Notes under the pieces: generated by a model
The model's input: only the letters and a program-made list of their open reading frames with translations
The model's database searches: none
What the model was told of the DNA's origin: nothing
Assembly (NCBI GenBank): GCA_964580435.1
Contig: CAZOKP010000006.1
Location: forward strand, 1 to 61,388
DNA from: CAZKEW01 sp964580435
GTDB taxonomy: Bacteria; Acidobacteriota; Aminicenantia; Aminicenantales; UBA8522
Reading direction: 5' to 3'
DNA: 61,388 nucleotides
Translations under genes and position numbers: made by a program
In this document: one piece after another, positions 1 to 9,200 of the stretch
Position numbering within the stretch: position 1 is the stretch's first letter
Layout: every line of letters begins with the position of its first letter

Positions 1-110
1 ACGCTCGGGGCGGCGGGGGGCCCCCGAACCACGCCACCCTCCCCTTCTATCAGCACAGGGCTATCACGGAATTGGAAATGGTTTCTTGCTCCGGAAGCCG
101 CGGCACTTTC
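1..110. repeat. Possible end of a dispersed intergenic repeat (left edge)
   Basis: No gene is seen in the first 225 bases. The stretch is GC-rich, and its part CCACCCTCCCCTTCTATC followed by CTATCACGGAATTGG resembles the right half and right terminus of the repeat copies at 22280-22640 and 51740-52047 (CCCTCCCCTTATC; TCATCACGGATTTTGGG). The match is short and imperfect and the element would be cut by the window edge, so this is only a suggestion. Confidence 0.3.
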
Positions 111-225
111 GGCCCAAATCTTTGGCGTGCCGCCTATAATTCGTGTCATCATAGTCTTTTTTATCCCCTTGATTTATACTCGGCATTTGATGAAAATGAG
201 GGGGACTTTTTTAAGGAGAGGAATT

Positions 226-1368
226 GTGAGAGAAAAACTCCTTTTGATTCCCGGGCCGAGCCCCGTCCACCCTCGTATCATCAGCAGCCTGGCCCTGCCG
301 ACCGTTTCGCATGTTGGGCCGGAGATGGTCGAGGAGATGACAGCCGCCCTGGCTAATCTGAAGAAGATTGTTTTCTCGGAGAGGGGAGAGGCATTTATAA
401 TTGCCGGCGCAGGGACTTTGGCCATGGAGATGGCCCTTCTTAACACTGTGGACAAGGGAGATAAAGTTCTCGTCCTCTCCCAGGGATTTTTCGGCGGTCG
501 CATGGCCGAGATATGCCGGAGCTTCGGCCTCGACCACAATATCGTGCAAAGTCAATCGGGCCAGGCTGTCTTGCCTGAAGAGCTGGAAAAGCAGCTCGGG
601 ACCGGTGGATATAGGACGGTTGTCTCTACTCATGTGGATACGTGCACTGGCGTTTGCGCGCCCATACGGGATTATGCCGAAGTTCTCCGGGGCCGCGATG
701 TGCTTTTTGTCGTGGACGGTGTTTGCGCCACCGGTGGGATTGAAGAGAGGATGGATGATTGGGGTATCGATGTCATCCTGACCGCCGCCCAGAAATGCTT
801 TGGCGCGCCTCCAGGGCTGGCCATTCTCGTGCTTTCCGAGAGGGCCATGGAAAAGAGGAAAAGCATCAAGGCTGTCCCGGCCTATTATTCCGACCTCCTT
901 CGCTGGCTGCCCATCATGAAGGATCCGTCTAGATATTTTTCTACTCCCTGTGTCAATGAGGTCAGGGGGTTCTACGAAAGCACCAAGATCGTGCTCGAGG
1001 AAGGAATCGAGCAGAGATTTTTCCGCCATAAGCAGTTCGGCCGGGCGATCCGCGCCGGCTTAAACGCGGTCGGCTTCACTTTTTTCCCGGAAACGCCTTT
1101 CTTGGCAGAGACGCTGTCCGTGGTCAATTATCCCCGGGGCATCGATGACAAGCGCTTCCGGAGCCTCTACTATGAGAACGGGGTGGTCGTGGCGGGCGGG
1201 TTAGCGGAAACAGCCGGAAAAGTCTTTCGGATGGGGCACATGGGCAACCTCTCCTCCTTTCAGGTTAAATTTGCTATTGATGCACTGGAAAAAACATTAG
1301 AGTTGCTGGGCCATAAATTTGAACCAGGGTCAGGCCTGCGCGCCGCCCAAGCCGTTCTCGGTGAGTAG
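226..1368 (+). CDS. Class V PLP aminotransferase (alanine/serine-glyoxylate type)
   Basis: A 380-residue cytosolic PLP enzyme of the alanine-glyoxylate/serine-glyoxylate aminotransferase family. The family pattern is present: LIPGPSPVHPR at the N-terminus, VDGVCATGG (the aspartate that holds the PLP ring nitrogen) and TAAQKCFGAPPG, where K190 should form the Schiff base. I chose the GTG at 226 because AAGGAGAGG lies 7 bases upstream and the family homology begins right there; upstream in-frame ATGs at 127, 190 and 196 would add an unrelated hydrophobic stretch. The DUF362 gene follows 17 bases downstream, so the two are probably cotranscribed. The amino donor and acceptor cannot be told from sequence. 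Confidence 0.9.
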   Translation: MREKLLLIPGPSPVHPRIISSLALPTVSHVGPEMVEEMTAALANLKKIVFSERGEAFIIAGAGTLAMEMALLNTVDKGDKVLVLSQGFFGGRMAEICRSFGLDHNIVQSQSGQAVLPEELEKQLGTGGYRTVVSTHVDTCTGVCAPIRDYAEVLRGRDVLFVVDGVCATGGIEERMDDWGIDVILTAAQKCFGAPPGLAILVLSERAMEKRKSIKAVPAYYSDLLRWLPIMKDPSRYFSTPCVNEVRGFYESTKIVLEEGIEQRFFRHKQFGRAIRAGLNAVGFTFFPETPFLAETLSVVNYPRGIDDKRFRSLYYENGVVVAGGLAETAGKVFRMGHMGNLSSFQVKFAIDALEKTLELLGHKFEPGSGLRAAQAVLGE

Positions 1369-1385
1369 GAGGACTGGACACCATC

Positions 1386-2456
1386 ATGAAGAGCGAAGTG
1401 TATTTTATTCCCGCGGACAAGAAAGAGGGAGAAAAATCGTTGGCCAAGAAAGCCGAGAAGCTTTATCTCGAGCTCGGCCTGAACCAGAAAATCGAAAAGG
1501 ACTCTTTTGTTGCCCTAAAAATCCACTTCGGCGAAAAGGGGAACACGGGTTATATCAAGCCGGCCTGGCTGGAGGGAATCGTTCGCCGGCTGCAGAGCAG
1601 GACGCCCCGCGCTTTCTTCACGGACACAAACACTCTTTATGTGGGGATGAGGTCGAACGCGGTTGATTACATCCAGCTGGCTGCCCAGCATGGGTTTTCC
1701 CTCGACAGGACCGGTCTTCCTGTTCATATTGCCGACGGACTCATCGGCGAAGATGACGAGGAAATCAATGTCAACCTCAAGAGGGTGAAGTCCGCCAAGA
1801 TCGCTGCGGCCATCCTTCACTCTGATTTTCTCTTCTGTTTGAACCATCTGACGGGGCATGTTCAGAGCGGTCTCGGCGCTGCTATAAAGAATCTGGGTAT
1901 GGGCTGCGCCTCGCGGGCCGGAAAACTTGAGCAACATTCCGAAATGCATCCGCGCATCAGCCCCAAAGCCTGTAAGAATTGCGGGATCTGCCTCGATTAC
2001 TGCCCGGAGCACGCTATCATCCAAAAAGAGGGGTGCGCTCAGATCGTGGATGATCGCTGCATCGGCTGCGGCGAATGCTTGGTCGTCTGCAAGGTGGGAG
2101 CGGTGAGGATGCGCTGGGACGAGGACTCGGCCCGCCTTCAAGAGAAGATGGCCGAGTACGCCTGGAGCGTTTCAACCCGGTTCAAGGGAAAAACCGGATT
2201 TCTGAATTTTCTGATCAAGATGACCAAGGATTGTGATTGCATGGCCAAGGACCAGCCGGAGATCGTCAATGACATCGGCATTCTTTCTTCAACGGACCCG
2301 GTGGCGCTCGATAAGGCCTCGGTGGATTTGGTAATAAAAAGGGCCGGGAAAGACGTCCTCAGAGCCGGCTATGATCTCGACTGGTCGCTCCAGCTCAAGC
2401 ATGGCGTCAAGATCGGTCTTGGTTCCATGGAATATGACCTGATCGAGCTGGATTGA
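1386..2456 (+). CDS. DUF362 domain protein with two [4Fe-4S] ferredoxin motifs
   Basis: A 356-residue protein of the DUF362 (COG2768-like) family. The N-terminal ~190 residues and C-terminal ~110 residues form the DUF362 domain; between them (about 196-240) lie two classical ferredoxin motifs, CKNCGICLDYCP and CIGCGECLVVCK, able to bind two 4Fe-4S clusters. No signal peptide. It starts 17 bases after the aminotransferase stop, suggesting a two-gene operon ending before tRNA-Pro. DUF362 proteins are presumed redox proteins without a defined reaction, so none is proposed. Confidence 0.85.
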   Translation: MKSEVYFIPADKKEGEKSLAKKAEKLYLELGLNQKIEKDSFVALKIHFGEKGNTGYIKPAWLEGIVRRLQSRTPRAFFTDTNTLYVGMRSNAVDYIQLAAQHGFSLDRTGLPVHIADGLIGEDDEEINVNLKRVKSAKIAAAILHSDFLFCLNHLTGHVQSGLGAAIKNLGMGCASRAGKLEQHSEMHPRISPKACKNCGICLDYCPEHAIIQKEGCAQIVDDRCIGCGECLVVCKVGAVRMRWDEDSARLQEKMAEYAWSVSTRFKGKTGFLNFLIKMTKDCDCMAKDQPEIVNDIGILSSTDPVALDKASVDLVIKRAGKDVLRAGYDLDWSLQLKHGVKIGLGSMEYDLIELD

Positions 2457-2482
2457 ATTCTGCGGCTCGCGCCGTTAAGAAA

Positions 2483-2557
2483 TCGGGGAGGGGGGATTCG
2501 AACCCCCGACCCCAGCGTCCCGAACGCTGTGCGCTAACCAGGCTGCGCTACTCCCCG
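2483..2557 (-). tRNA. tRNA-Pro (anticodon CGG)
   Basis: Read on the minus strand the 75 bases fold as a complete cloverleaf: acceptor CGGGGAG/CTCCCCG, D-loop AGCCTGGTTAGC, anticodon stem CAGCG/CGCTG with loop TTCGGGA (anticodon CGG at 2520-2522), T-arm GGGGGTTCGAATCCCCC. The 5' C and discriminator A are typical of tRNA-Pro. CCA is not encoded: the discriminator is followed by TTT, so a nucleotidyltransferase must add it. Confidence 0.95.
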
Positions 2558-2613
2558 TGCCGGTAAACATTATATCGAGAAACGCGAAAAGATAAAAGCC
2601 CCGAAACAAGCAT

Positions 2614-3426
2614 TCAAAAAAAGAATCTGGCCACTTCGGGGGGCTTGAGGAATTCCCATTTGCCGTTGACTCCTGCGGTTCGCGCCCCGAGCTCAAGATG
2701 GAGCATGGCGATTCCGCAGTCCAAGCGCTTGGAGATCGGCGAGGCGCTTCTCCGGCTGTCTGTCGAGACGAAGACCGCATTTTTTTGGATGCGGAACCGC
2801 CAGGGCTGCCTGTTAACGGCTGATGGAGCGAGCCGAGCTGCTCCTGTGGCTTTCTCCATCCAGGGCTCCGGGATAGGCCCGTCTGTTAAGTCGTCCAAGG
2901 GTCTTCTCCTATGAGACCTGGCAAAAGCAGAAAGGGATTTTTCTGAAAAGCCCTTTTTTTCGACAGCGTACCCAATAGGCGTAACAGATAGGATTTTTTC
3001 GTTCTCCCGAAGAGGGATATGATGCTTGACCATCTCCGGCCGGAAGAATCCCCCAACCCAGCATGTGTTCAAGCCGAGAGCCGTAGCCTCGAGAATGATC
3101 CCCTCGCCGGTATATCCTGTGGTCTCCTGGACATGCGGCGAGCTCAGGTCTCCAATAAAGGCGGCATAGCACGGAGCGTCATTCACCCGGCCGTATGCCC
3201 CGATGAGACCCTTGAAAACTTGATCCGGCTTGAACCGAACGAGTTCTGCCCGCGCCTCGGGGAACGGTCTAAACTCACGGCAGACTTTTTCTAGCCGCGC
3301 TACCTTTTCCTCTTCAGGCAATTGACCTGTATAAGTTCGCCGTGAATGGCGGATGAAAATCGCCGCATACCAGGCTTCAACAGGCAGGTCCATTTTCTCG
3401 TCGTCTTTTGGATTTTTCTGAGCCAT
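2614..3426 (-). CDS. Nitroreductase-like protein (TM1586 type)
   Basis: About 270 residues, resembling the putative TM1586-type nitroreductases, which carry two nitroreductase-like halves. Visible family features are the N-terminal IFIRHSRRTYTG, the central TGYTGEGIILEATALGLNTC and LAPSAVNRQPWRF in the second half. These are presumed FMN or FMN-like flavin-fold proteins; catalysis has not been shown for most members. The start is uncertain: I prefer the ATG at 3426; an upstream TTG (3453) and an internal ATG at 3393 (MDLPVEAWY, where homology begins) are alternatives. It is divergent from the M14 peptidase gene. Confidence 0.8.
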   Translation of the reverse strand: MAQKNPKDDEKMDLPVEAWYAAIFIRHSRRTYTGQLPEEEKVARLEKVCREFRPFPEARAELVRFKPDQVFKGLIGAYGRVNDAPCYAAFIGDLSSPHVQETTGYTGEGIILEATALGLNTCWVGGFFRPEMVKHHIPLRENEKILSVTPIGYAVEKKGFSEKSLSAFARSHRRRPLDDLTDGPIPEPWMEKATGAARLAPSAVNRQPWRFRIQKNAVFVSTDSRRSASPISKRLDCGIAMLHLELGARTAGVNGKWEFLKPPEVARFFF

Positions 3427-3459
3427 TATGCCAGAAGCGGGTTGGAGAGGCAATCCCTG

Positions 3460-3488
3460 TTGACTTCAGCGTCCATAAAATGTATGAG
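3460..3488 (+). promoter_or_regulatory. Sigma-70-type promoter of the M14 peptidase gene
   Basis: TTGACT (3460-3465), a 17-base spacer, then TATGAG (3483-3488); the leader is about 35 bases and carries a GAGGAGG ribosome binding site before the ATG at 3530. Five of six -35 bases match consensus. Confidence 0.5.
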
Positions 3489-3529
3489 ATAAGTTTCAAC
3501 AACGAGACCTGAACCGAGGAGGTTATTTT

Positions 3530-6463
3530 ATGTCTAAGCGCCTAAAAACTTCACATCCTATTGTCCTCGCTTTCTGGATTTTGTTTTCGAGCGCTCTTGC
3601 TCCTGCGCTGTCGTCCCAGACCGCCGATAAAGACTACACCGCGAAAATCCTTGAATACACGACGGAAAAGTTTTTCCTGACCGAGCTGGTGGACCACCTT
3701 CCGGGTTCGGCCTCTGTCCCGACGCCTCTGAGCGTGCTTAAACACATCGTCGGCGCGCCGGATATCCTTGACCATACAAGCGATATCTATGCCTACATGC
3801 GCGCCCTGGACGCGGCGAGTCCCCGCGTCGAGGTCTATTCCATCGGGCCGAGCGATGAAGGGCGGGAGATGATCGCCGTCGCCGTCTCCTCGGAAGAGAA
3901 TATGGCTGCGCTCAAAAGACACAAAGAGATCATGGCGCGCCTCGCCGATCCGCGGCAGCTCAAGGACGAAGAAGCAGAAAAGCTCATCGCCGAAGGTGTC
4001 CCAGTTTATTGGATTACCGGCGGCCTTCATTCCCAGGAAACCGGCGCGCCGGAGATGATGATGGAGCTGGCCTACCGCCTCGCCGTCGAGGAGACTGAGT
4101 TCATCCGGGCCATCCGGAAGAACATGATCGTGCTCATGACGCCGGTGCTTGAGGTCGACGGCTGGGACCGGGCTGTCGATGCTTACCTGTATAAAAAAGA
4201 AAACAAGGACAAAAAGATCATCCCGCTTGTCTACTGGGGCAAGTATGCCTTTCATGACAATAACCGCGACGCTATCGGGCTGGGCCTCCAGCTTACCGAG
4301 AATCTCATGAACGCGTATTTTGAATGGCACCCCGTCATCATGCACGACCTTCATGAGTCCATTCCCTATCTTTATACTTCGACGGGCACGGGGCCTTTCA
4401 ACGCCTGGCTCGACCCCATCACGATCAATGAATGGGAGGAGCTCGCCTTCCTGGAAGTTGGCGAGATGACCAGGCGTGGAGTGCCGGGCGTTTGGACCCA
4501 CGGTTTTTTTGACGGTTGGGCGGCCAATTACGCTTTCTATGTCGCCCTTTTTCATAATTCCACGGGGAGATTTTATGAGACGTTCGGCGGAACAGGCGCG
4601 GACACCATGGTCAGGACGGTGGCGGCAGAGGCCAAGAGGGCTTGGTATCGTCCTAATCCTCCGTTTGAAGCGGTGAAGTGGTCCTTCCGCAACAACATCA
4701 ACCTCCAGCAAAGCGCTCTGCTGCTCACTTTCAAACATGTGGCGGACAACAAGACGAAATTCCTGCAAAATTTTTACCTGAAGAGCAAGAGGTCGGTGGC
4801 CAAGGCAACGACAGAGGGTCCGGCCGCTTATGTGATACCCGCCGACAACAAGAGACTTTTGGCTTCGGCGCGGCTGGTGAACCTGTTGAGGAAGCACGGC
4901 GTGGAGGTCCAAGTGGCGGGCGGCGAAGTCGCGGTCGGGAAAGACAAGTATCCCGCCGGAAGCTACATCATCCGAATGGACCAGCCCTACAGCCGCTGCG
5001 CTGATATGCTCCTTGATACCCAGTACTATAACCCCACTGACCCGAGGCCTTATGATGATACGGGATGGACGCTGGGTCCCCTTTTCAACGTCAAGACGGT
5101 GCGGGTCACGGACGTGAAAATCCTCGACGCGCCTATGAACGTGTTGACAAAGGACGCGGCGGTCGAGGGCAAAATCTTGAACAAGGAGAAAGCGGCCGTT
5201 TTTGCCGTGAACCATGCAGCGGAGCTCGAGCTCATGACATTCCGTTACCGGCTCAAGGATTTTCGGATGCTCGCGGCCGAAGACGGCTTCGCCGAAGGCA
5301 ACACGAAGTTCAACGCCGGAACGTTTCTTATCCCTAAGGAGGGCAATGCGGCCAATCTGGTGGAGATGGTAGAGAAGGCTTGCCAGGACCTCGGTCTCAC
5401 GGCCTATGGCCTGCCTGTCCTGCCCAAAATCAAAACCCACGACCTGGAAGCACCGAGAATCGCCATCCTCCATTCCTGGCAGAATACGCAGGATGAAGGA
5501 TGGTTCCGGCTGGCCTTCGACAAGTTAAGCATCCCGTATTCTTACGTCAGCGTTCAGGATGTGAGGGATGAGGAGAATCTCCGGGCGAAATATGACGTCA
5601 TCATCTTTCCGCCGGGCGGGATGTTCGGCAAGATACAGAGAGTCGTCAACGGGATCGGCGGAGAAAACCCGGTCCCGTGGAAAAAAACGGAGAAATATCC
5701 CCATCTCGGCGGGCCGGACTCCCGGGACGACATCCGCGGCGGACTCGAGGTCAAAGGGATTCTCCACCTTAGGGAGTTCGTCGAGCAGGGAGGGCTGTTT
5801 ATCCCCATAACTTCTAGCTCGGAGCTTCCTCCGAGTTATGGCCTTGTGGAAAGTGTGGCGGTGATGAAGCCGTCGAAGCTGAAGGTCATTGGATCGGTGC
5901 TGAGCGCCAACATCACGGATATCATGAGCCCCATCGGCTATGGCTATGACCGGAACGTCGGCGTCTATTTCAACGACGGCCCGGTGCTCGAGACAGGCAT
6001 GAAAGCTGTGACCGGAGGAATGGACCTTGAAGAGCTCATTAGCGGAGGAGCGACAAAGGGCCGGCCCTCAGGCCGTGGCAGCCTTAAAGACCCCGACGTG
6101 ATTCAAGGGAGGATTCCGAAAGTGGAAAAAATCCAGGGTGTGGGGACAGGAATTCCTCCCGAATATAAGGATATGTTCGACCTCTACATGCCGCCGGACC
6201 TAAAAACGGTCAGGATTATCATGCGTTTCGATACGGCCGATAAACTCCTGGTCTCGGGCCTTCTCGAAGGAGGTGAGGAGCTGGCTAACAAGCCGGCCGT
6301 TGTGGATGCTTCTGTCGGGAAAGGGCATATCGTCTTTTTCGCCATCAACCCCATGTGGCGGTATCAGACCATCGGGAGTTTTTTCTTCCTCTTCAACGCT
6401 GCACTCAACTACAGCAATCTTGATGCCGGGAGACCGAAACCCGCTGCCGCCGAGAAACAGTAG
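3530..6463 (+). CDS. Exported M14-family zinc carboxypeptidase-like peptidase
   Basis: A 977-residue secreted metallopeptidase. An N-terminal signal peptide (hydrophobic to about residue 29, ending ALSSQ) is followed by a peptidase M14 domain: zinc ligands in GGLHSQETGAPE (H and E near 167-170), a third ligand in MHDLHES (near 271) and the catalytic glutamate in GRFYETFGG (near 349). The remaining ~600 residues resemble the long C-terminal extension, with a ThuA/glutamine-amidotransferase-like fold, seen in the large M14 proteins of Acidobacteria and Bacteroidetes. Likely acts in the periplasm or outside on peptides. Its 3' end overlaps the convergent methyltransferase by 59 bases. Confidence 0.9.
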   Translation: MSKRLKTSHPIVLAFWILFSSALAPALSSQTADKDYTAKILEYTTEKFFLTELVDHLPGSASVPTPLSVLKHIVGAPDILDHTSDIYAYMRALDAASPRVEVYSIGPSDEGREMIAVAVSSEENMAALKRHKEIMARLADPRQLKDEEAEKLIAEGVPVYWITGGLHSQETGAPEMMMELAYRLAVEETEFIRAIRKNMIVLMTPVLEVDGWDRAVDAYLYKKENKDKKIIPLVYWGKYAFHDNNRDAIGLGLQLTENLMNAYFEWHPVIMHDLHESIPYLYTSTGTGPFNAWLDPITINEWEELAFLEVGEMTRRGVPGVWTHGFFDGWAANYAFYVALFHNSTGRFYETFGGTGADTMVRTVAAEAKRAWYRPNPPFEAVKWSFRNNINLQQSALLLTFKHVADNKTKFLQNFYLKSKRSVAKATTEGPAAYVIPADNKRLLASARLVNLLRKHGVEVQVAGGEVAVGKDKYPAGSYIIRMDQPYSRCADMLLDTQYYNPTDPRPYDDTGWTLGPLFNVKTVRVTDVKILDAPMNVLTKDAAVEGKILNKEKAAVFAVNHAAELELMTFRYRLKDFRMLAAEDGFAEGNTKFNAGTFLIPKEGNAANLVEMVEKACQDLGLTAYGLPVLPKIKTHDLEAPRIAILHSWQNTQDEGWFRLAFDKLSIPYSYVSVQDVRDEENLRAKYDVIIFPPGGMFGKIQRVVNGIGGENPVPWKKTEKYPHLGGPDSRDDIRGGLEVKGILHLREFVEQGGLFIPITSSSELPPSYGLVESVAVMKPSKLKVIGSVLSANITDIMSPIGYGYDRNVGVYFNDGPVLETGMKAVTGGMDLEELISGGATKGRPSGRGSLKDPDVIQGRIPKVEKIQGVGTGIPPEYKDMFDLYMPPDLKTVRIIMRFDTADKLLVSGLLEGGEELANKPAVVDASVGKGHIVFFAINPMWRYQTIGSFFFLFNAALNYSNLDAGRPKPAAAEKQ

Positions 6464-7214
6464 ATATCTCTGGTTTCTCGACAAGATAAAGTATGCGGAT
6501 GGGTTTGCCCTCGAGTTTACGCTGAATCTCCATCTTCAACAGGCGCAGCCTCGCCTTTATTATCATCCGACGGATTTCAGCGGCGGTGTACGCGCGTTCC
6601 TGCACTTTGACCTCGCGCTTTTCATACATGTGCCCCTTTTGGACGAACCAAACCTGATGAAAAGTCGCCAAACGCCGCCTGGAATCATACTCGTTCCGAG
6701 CCGTTAAATAATTAGCCCCAAGGCGAAACGACTTTTCATGAGCACTCAACCATCGAAACCAGTGTTCTGTATTCAGGTCGAACTGGAACAACCCACCCTT
6801 ATTCAATATCTGGGCTACATTGATAAATATTTGCTGCAAATCCTGAGGCGCGAGAATATGGCTGAGGGCATCGAAGTGACAGGTTACCACATCGGCGCGC
6901 TCCTCAAGATGGAGGTTTCTCATATCTTGGCAGTACCAACGCACGCGACTTGATTTTTTTTGTGCCTCGCGCAGCATCGCGGCGGAACGGTCGACGCCGA
7001 CAACTGTCCAGCCATGCCGCCTGGTCCATGGAACAGTCGTGTTGCCTGTGCCGCAGGCGAGATCCGCTATGACGCGAACTTTAACCTTATATTGCTTTAT
7101 GGCATGAAGTAGTGAATCCCTCCATTCGCGATATAAGGCCTGAAGAGAACTATCGTGCGTCATAGAATCGTAAAGATCCGCCAAATCGGCATACGGGTCG
7201 CCGGCTCTTACCAT
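6405..7214 (-). CDS. Class I SAM-dependent methyltransferase
   Basis: A 269-residue cytosolic protein with SAM motif I, VIADLACGTGNTTVP, then VVGVDRSAAMLREA (acidic residue for the SAM ribose), CQDMRNL and DVVTCHFDALSHI, the order of a class I Rossmann methyltransferase of the Methyltransf_25/11 type. I placed the start at the ATG at 7214 because AGGAGG lies 8 bases upstream; a longer frame to 7364 would overlap the ABC-F gene and lacks homology. The last 59 bases overlap the 3' end of the M14 gene. Substrate unknown. Confidence 0.85.
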   Translation of the reverse strand: MVRAGDPYADLADLYDSMTHDSSLQALYREWRDSLLHAIKQYKVKVRVIADLACGTGNTTVPWTRRHGWTVVGVDRSAAMLREAQKKSSRVRWYCQDMRNLHLEERADVVTCHFDALSHILAPQDLQQIFINVAQILNKGGLFQFDLNTEHWFRWLSAHEKSFRLGANYLTARNEYDSRRRLATFHQVWFVQKGHMYEKREVKVQERAYTAAEIRRMIIKARLRLLKMEIQRKLEGKPIRILYLVEKPEISTVSRRQRVSVSRHQDCCS

Positions 7215-7312
7215 GGGATCCGCCTCCTGAACCTTGTTTCGTTCAACCCAAGACAGGATATCATCAACAAAGCAGCAATAATAGAGGAAGATGCCTATCC
7301 GCGCTTTTTTGG

Positions 7313-7318
7313 TATAAT
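7313..7318 (+). promoter_or_regulatory. Likely -10 box for the ABC-F gene
   Basis: A perfect TATAAT 20 bases before the ATG at 7339. No convincing -35 hexamer is seen 16-18 bases upstream and no Shine-Dalgarno sequence lies in the short leader. Confidence 0.35.
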
Positions 7319-7338
7319 AAACCTGAAGAGCCTTAAGC

Positions 7339-9195
7339 ATGATCGCTGTCGAGAACCTTTCCAAGAGTTACGGCCCTCAACTCCTGTTTGATGATATAAG
7401 CTTTAAAATCAACCGGAAAGAAAGGGTCGGGCTTGTCGGAAGAAACGGACACGGCAAAACAACTCTTTTTCGCCTCATCGCCGGGATGGAATCGCCCGAT
7501 TCAGGCCAGGTCTATTTCCCCAAGAATTACCGGATCGGGTATGTCGAGCAAGAACCCCGGTTTGTCAAGCCAACGATTCTCGAGGAGGCCTCCAGAGGAC
7601 TCCCGGCTTCGGAAGCGGAGAGGATATGGAAAGTGGAGAAGGTCCTGGCCGGCCTCGGGTTTGACAGACAGGATTTTGCCCGTCCTCCGGCCGCACTGTC
7701 GAGCGGTTTTCAGGTGAGACTCAACCTGGCCAAGGTCCTTCTCGCGGATTTCGATATGCTCCTCCTGGACGAGCCAAATAACTATCTCGACATCACCTCC
7801 ATCCGCTGGCTCTCGCGCTTCCTGCTCCGGTGGCCCGGCGAGTTTATGCTCATCACCCATGACCGGAGTTTCATGGACGCCGTGGTCACTCACATCCTGG
7901 GGATCCACAGGAAAAGAACAAGGAAAATTACGGGCGATACAGGAAAATACTATGCCCAGATCGCCCAAGACGAGGAGACCTACGAAAAAACTCGTCTCAA
8001 CGACGAACGGAAGCGGAAAGAGATCGAGCTGTTCATCAGCCAGTTCAGAGCCAAGGCCCGGCTCGTCGGGCTGGTCCAATCGCGGATCAAGACGCTGTCC
8101 AAGATGGAAAAGCGGGAGAAGCTCGAAAAGATCCCGACCCTGGATTTTTCATTCAAAGAGAAACGCTTCCACGGCAAATATGTGATGAACGTGCGGGACC
8201 TTTCCTTCTCCTATGATGCGGAAAAACCCTTGATTGAGGATCTCACGATCAGCATTGGCGCCCGGGACAGAGTCTGTGTCATCGGGAAGAACGGCAAAGG
8301 GAAGACGACACTCCTTAAATTGATGGCTGGCGTTCTCAAACCGCAGGAAGGGGAAGTCAGCAGCCCCCAGGCCATAGCTCCCGGCTATTTCGAACAGTCG
8401 AACGTCGCCGGGCTCAGCGACGCCAACACGGTGCTCGAGGAGATCGCCTCTGCCGATCCCGAAGGCGACCCGAAGCGCGCTCGCCTGATCTGCGGGGCGG
8501 TGATGTTCGAGGGGGATGAGGCCATGAAAAAAATCTCCATTCTTTCCGGCGGGGAAAAGAGCCGGGTTGTTCTCGGCAAGCTCATCGCCGCGCCCCTGAA
8601 CCTCCTTCTCCTCGATGAGCCGACCAACCATCTGGACATGGAATCGAGTGACGCCCTGCTGGCGGCGATCGATTCCTTTGAGGGGGCTGTGATCATCGTC
8701 ACCCACAACGAAATGTTCCTCCATGCCCTAGCTGAGCGTCTTATTGTCTTCCAGGGCGGACGGATCTCGGTCCAGGAAATGGATTATCAGAGATTTCTGG
8801 ATAAAGTGGGCTGGCAGGACGAGGAAGCACTTCCGCGGGAAGCGGGGCAAGCACAGGATAAGGGAGACATGGAGAAGCCGAACAGGAAGGACATGCGCAA
8901 ACTCAGGTCCGCCATCCTTGGAGAGCGGGCCAAGGTACTCAAACCCCTGGAAGCGAAGATCAGCGCGGTCGAAGCAGCGATTGAAGTCAAAGAGAGCGAG
9001 CTCGAGCAAATGAACCAAGCCATCATAGAGCCCGGCCGCGCGAAAAATGGCCAGGAGATTATCGAGATCTCTAAAGCCATGCACCGGTTAAAGGAAGATA
9101 TCGATATTCTCTATGACCAGCTCGAGACTTGGACGGCCGAGCTAGCAGAAAAAAGGGCTGAATTCGACAAGAATCTCGCCGCGATGGGAGATTGA
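7339..9195 (+). CDS. ABC-F family ATPase
   Basis: A 618-residue soluble twin-ATPase. First cassette: Walker A GRNGHGKT (34-41), signature LSSGFQVR, Walker B LLLDEPNNYLD. Second cassette: Walker A GKNGKGKT (near 316), signature LSGGEKSR, Walker B LLLDEPTNHLD. No transmembrane segment. The cassettes are joined by a charged linker, and a ~100-residue C-terminal coiled coil follows (Lys/Glu-rich, from about 510), as in Uup/YdiF-type members. ABC-F proteins bind the ribosomal E site and relieve stalls; whether this one also gives antibiotic resistance cannot be said. The lipoprotein gene starts 5 bases after its stop. Confidence 0.93.
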   Translation: MIAVENLSKSYGPQLLFDDISFKINRKERVGLVGRNGHGKTTLFRLIAGMESPDSGQVYFPKNYRIGYVEQEPRFVKPTILEEASRGLPASEAERIWKVEKVLAGLGFDRQDFARPPAALSSGFQVRLNLAKVLLADFDMLLLDEPNNYLDITSIRWLSRFLLRWPGEFMLITHDRSFMDAVVTHILGIHRKRTRKITGDTGKYYAQIAQDEETYEKTRLNDERKRKEIELFISQFRAKARLVGLVQSRIKTLSKMEKREKLEKIPTLDFSFKEKRFHGKYVMNVRDLSFSYDAEKPLIEDLTISIGARDRVCVIGKNGKGKTTLLKLMAGVLKPQEGEVSSPQAIAPGYFEQSNVAGLSDANTVLEEIASADPEGDPKRARLICGAVMFEGDEAMKKISILSGGEKSRVVLGKLIAAPLNLLLLDEPTNHLDMESSDALLAAIDSFEGAVIIVTHNEMFLHALAERLIVFQGGRISVQEMDYQRFLDKVGWQDEEALPREAGQAQDKGDMEKPNRKDMRKLRSAILGERAKVLKPLEAKISAVEAAIEVKESELEQMNQAIIEPGRAKNGQEIIEISKAMHRLKEDIDILYDQLETWTAELAEKRAEFDKNLAAMGD

Positions 9196-9200
9196 ATTAA

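Noticed and set aside
3551..5473. A 640-codon frame on the minus strand within the M14 gene
   Set aside because: It is the antisense shadow of a gene with clear zinc and catalytic motifs; it has no ribosome binding site or recognisable motif and arises from GC-rich codon use.
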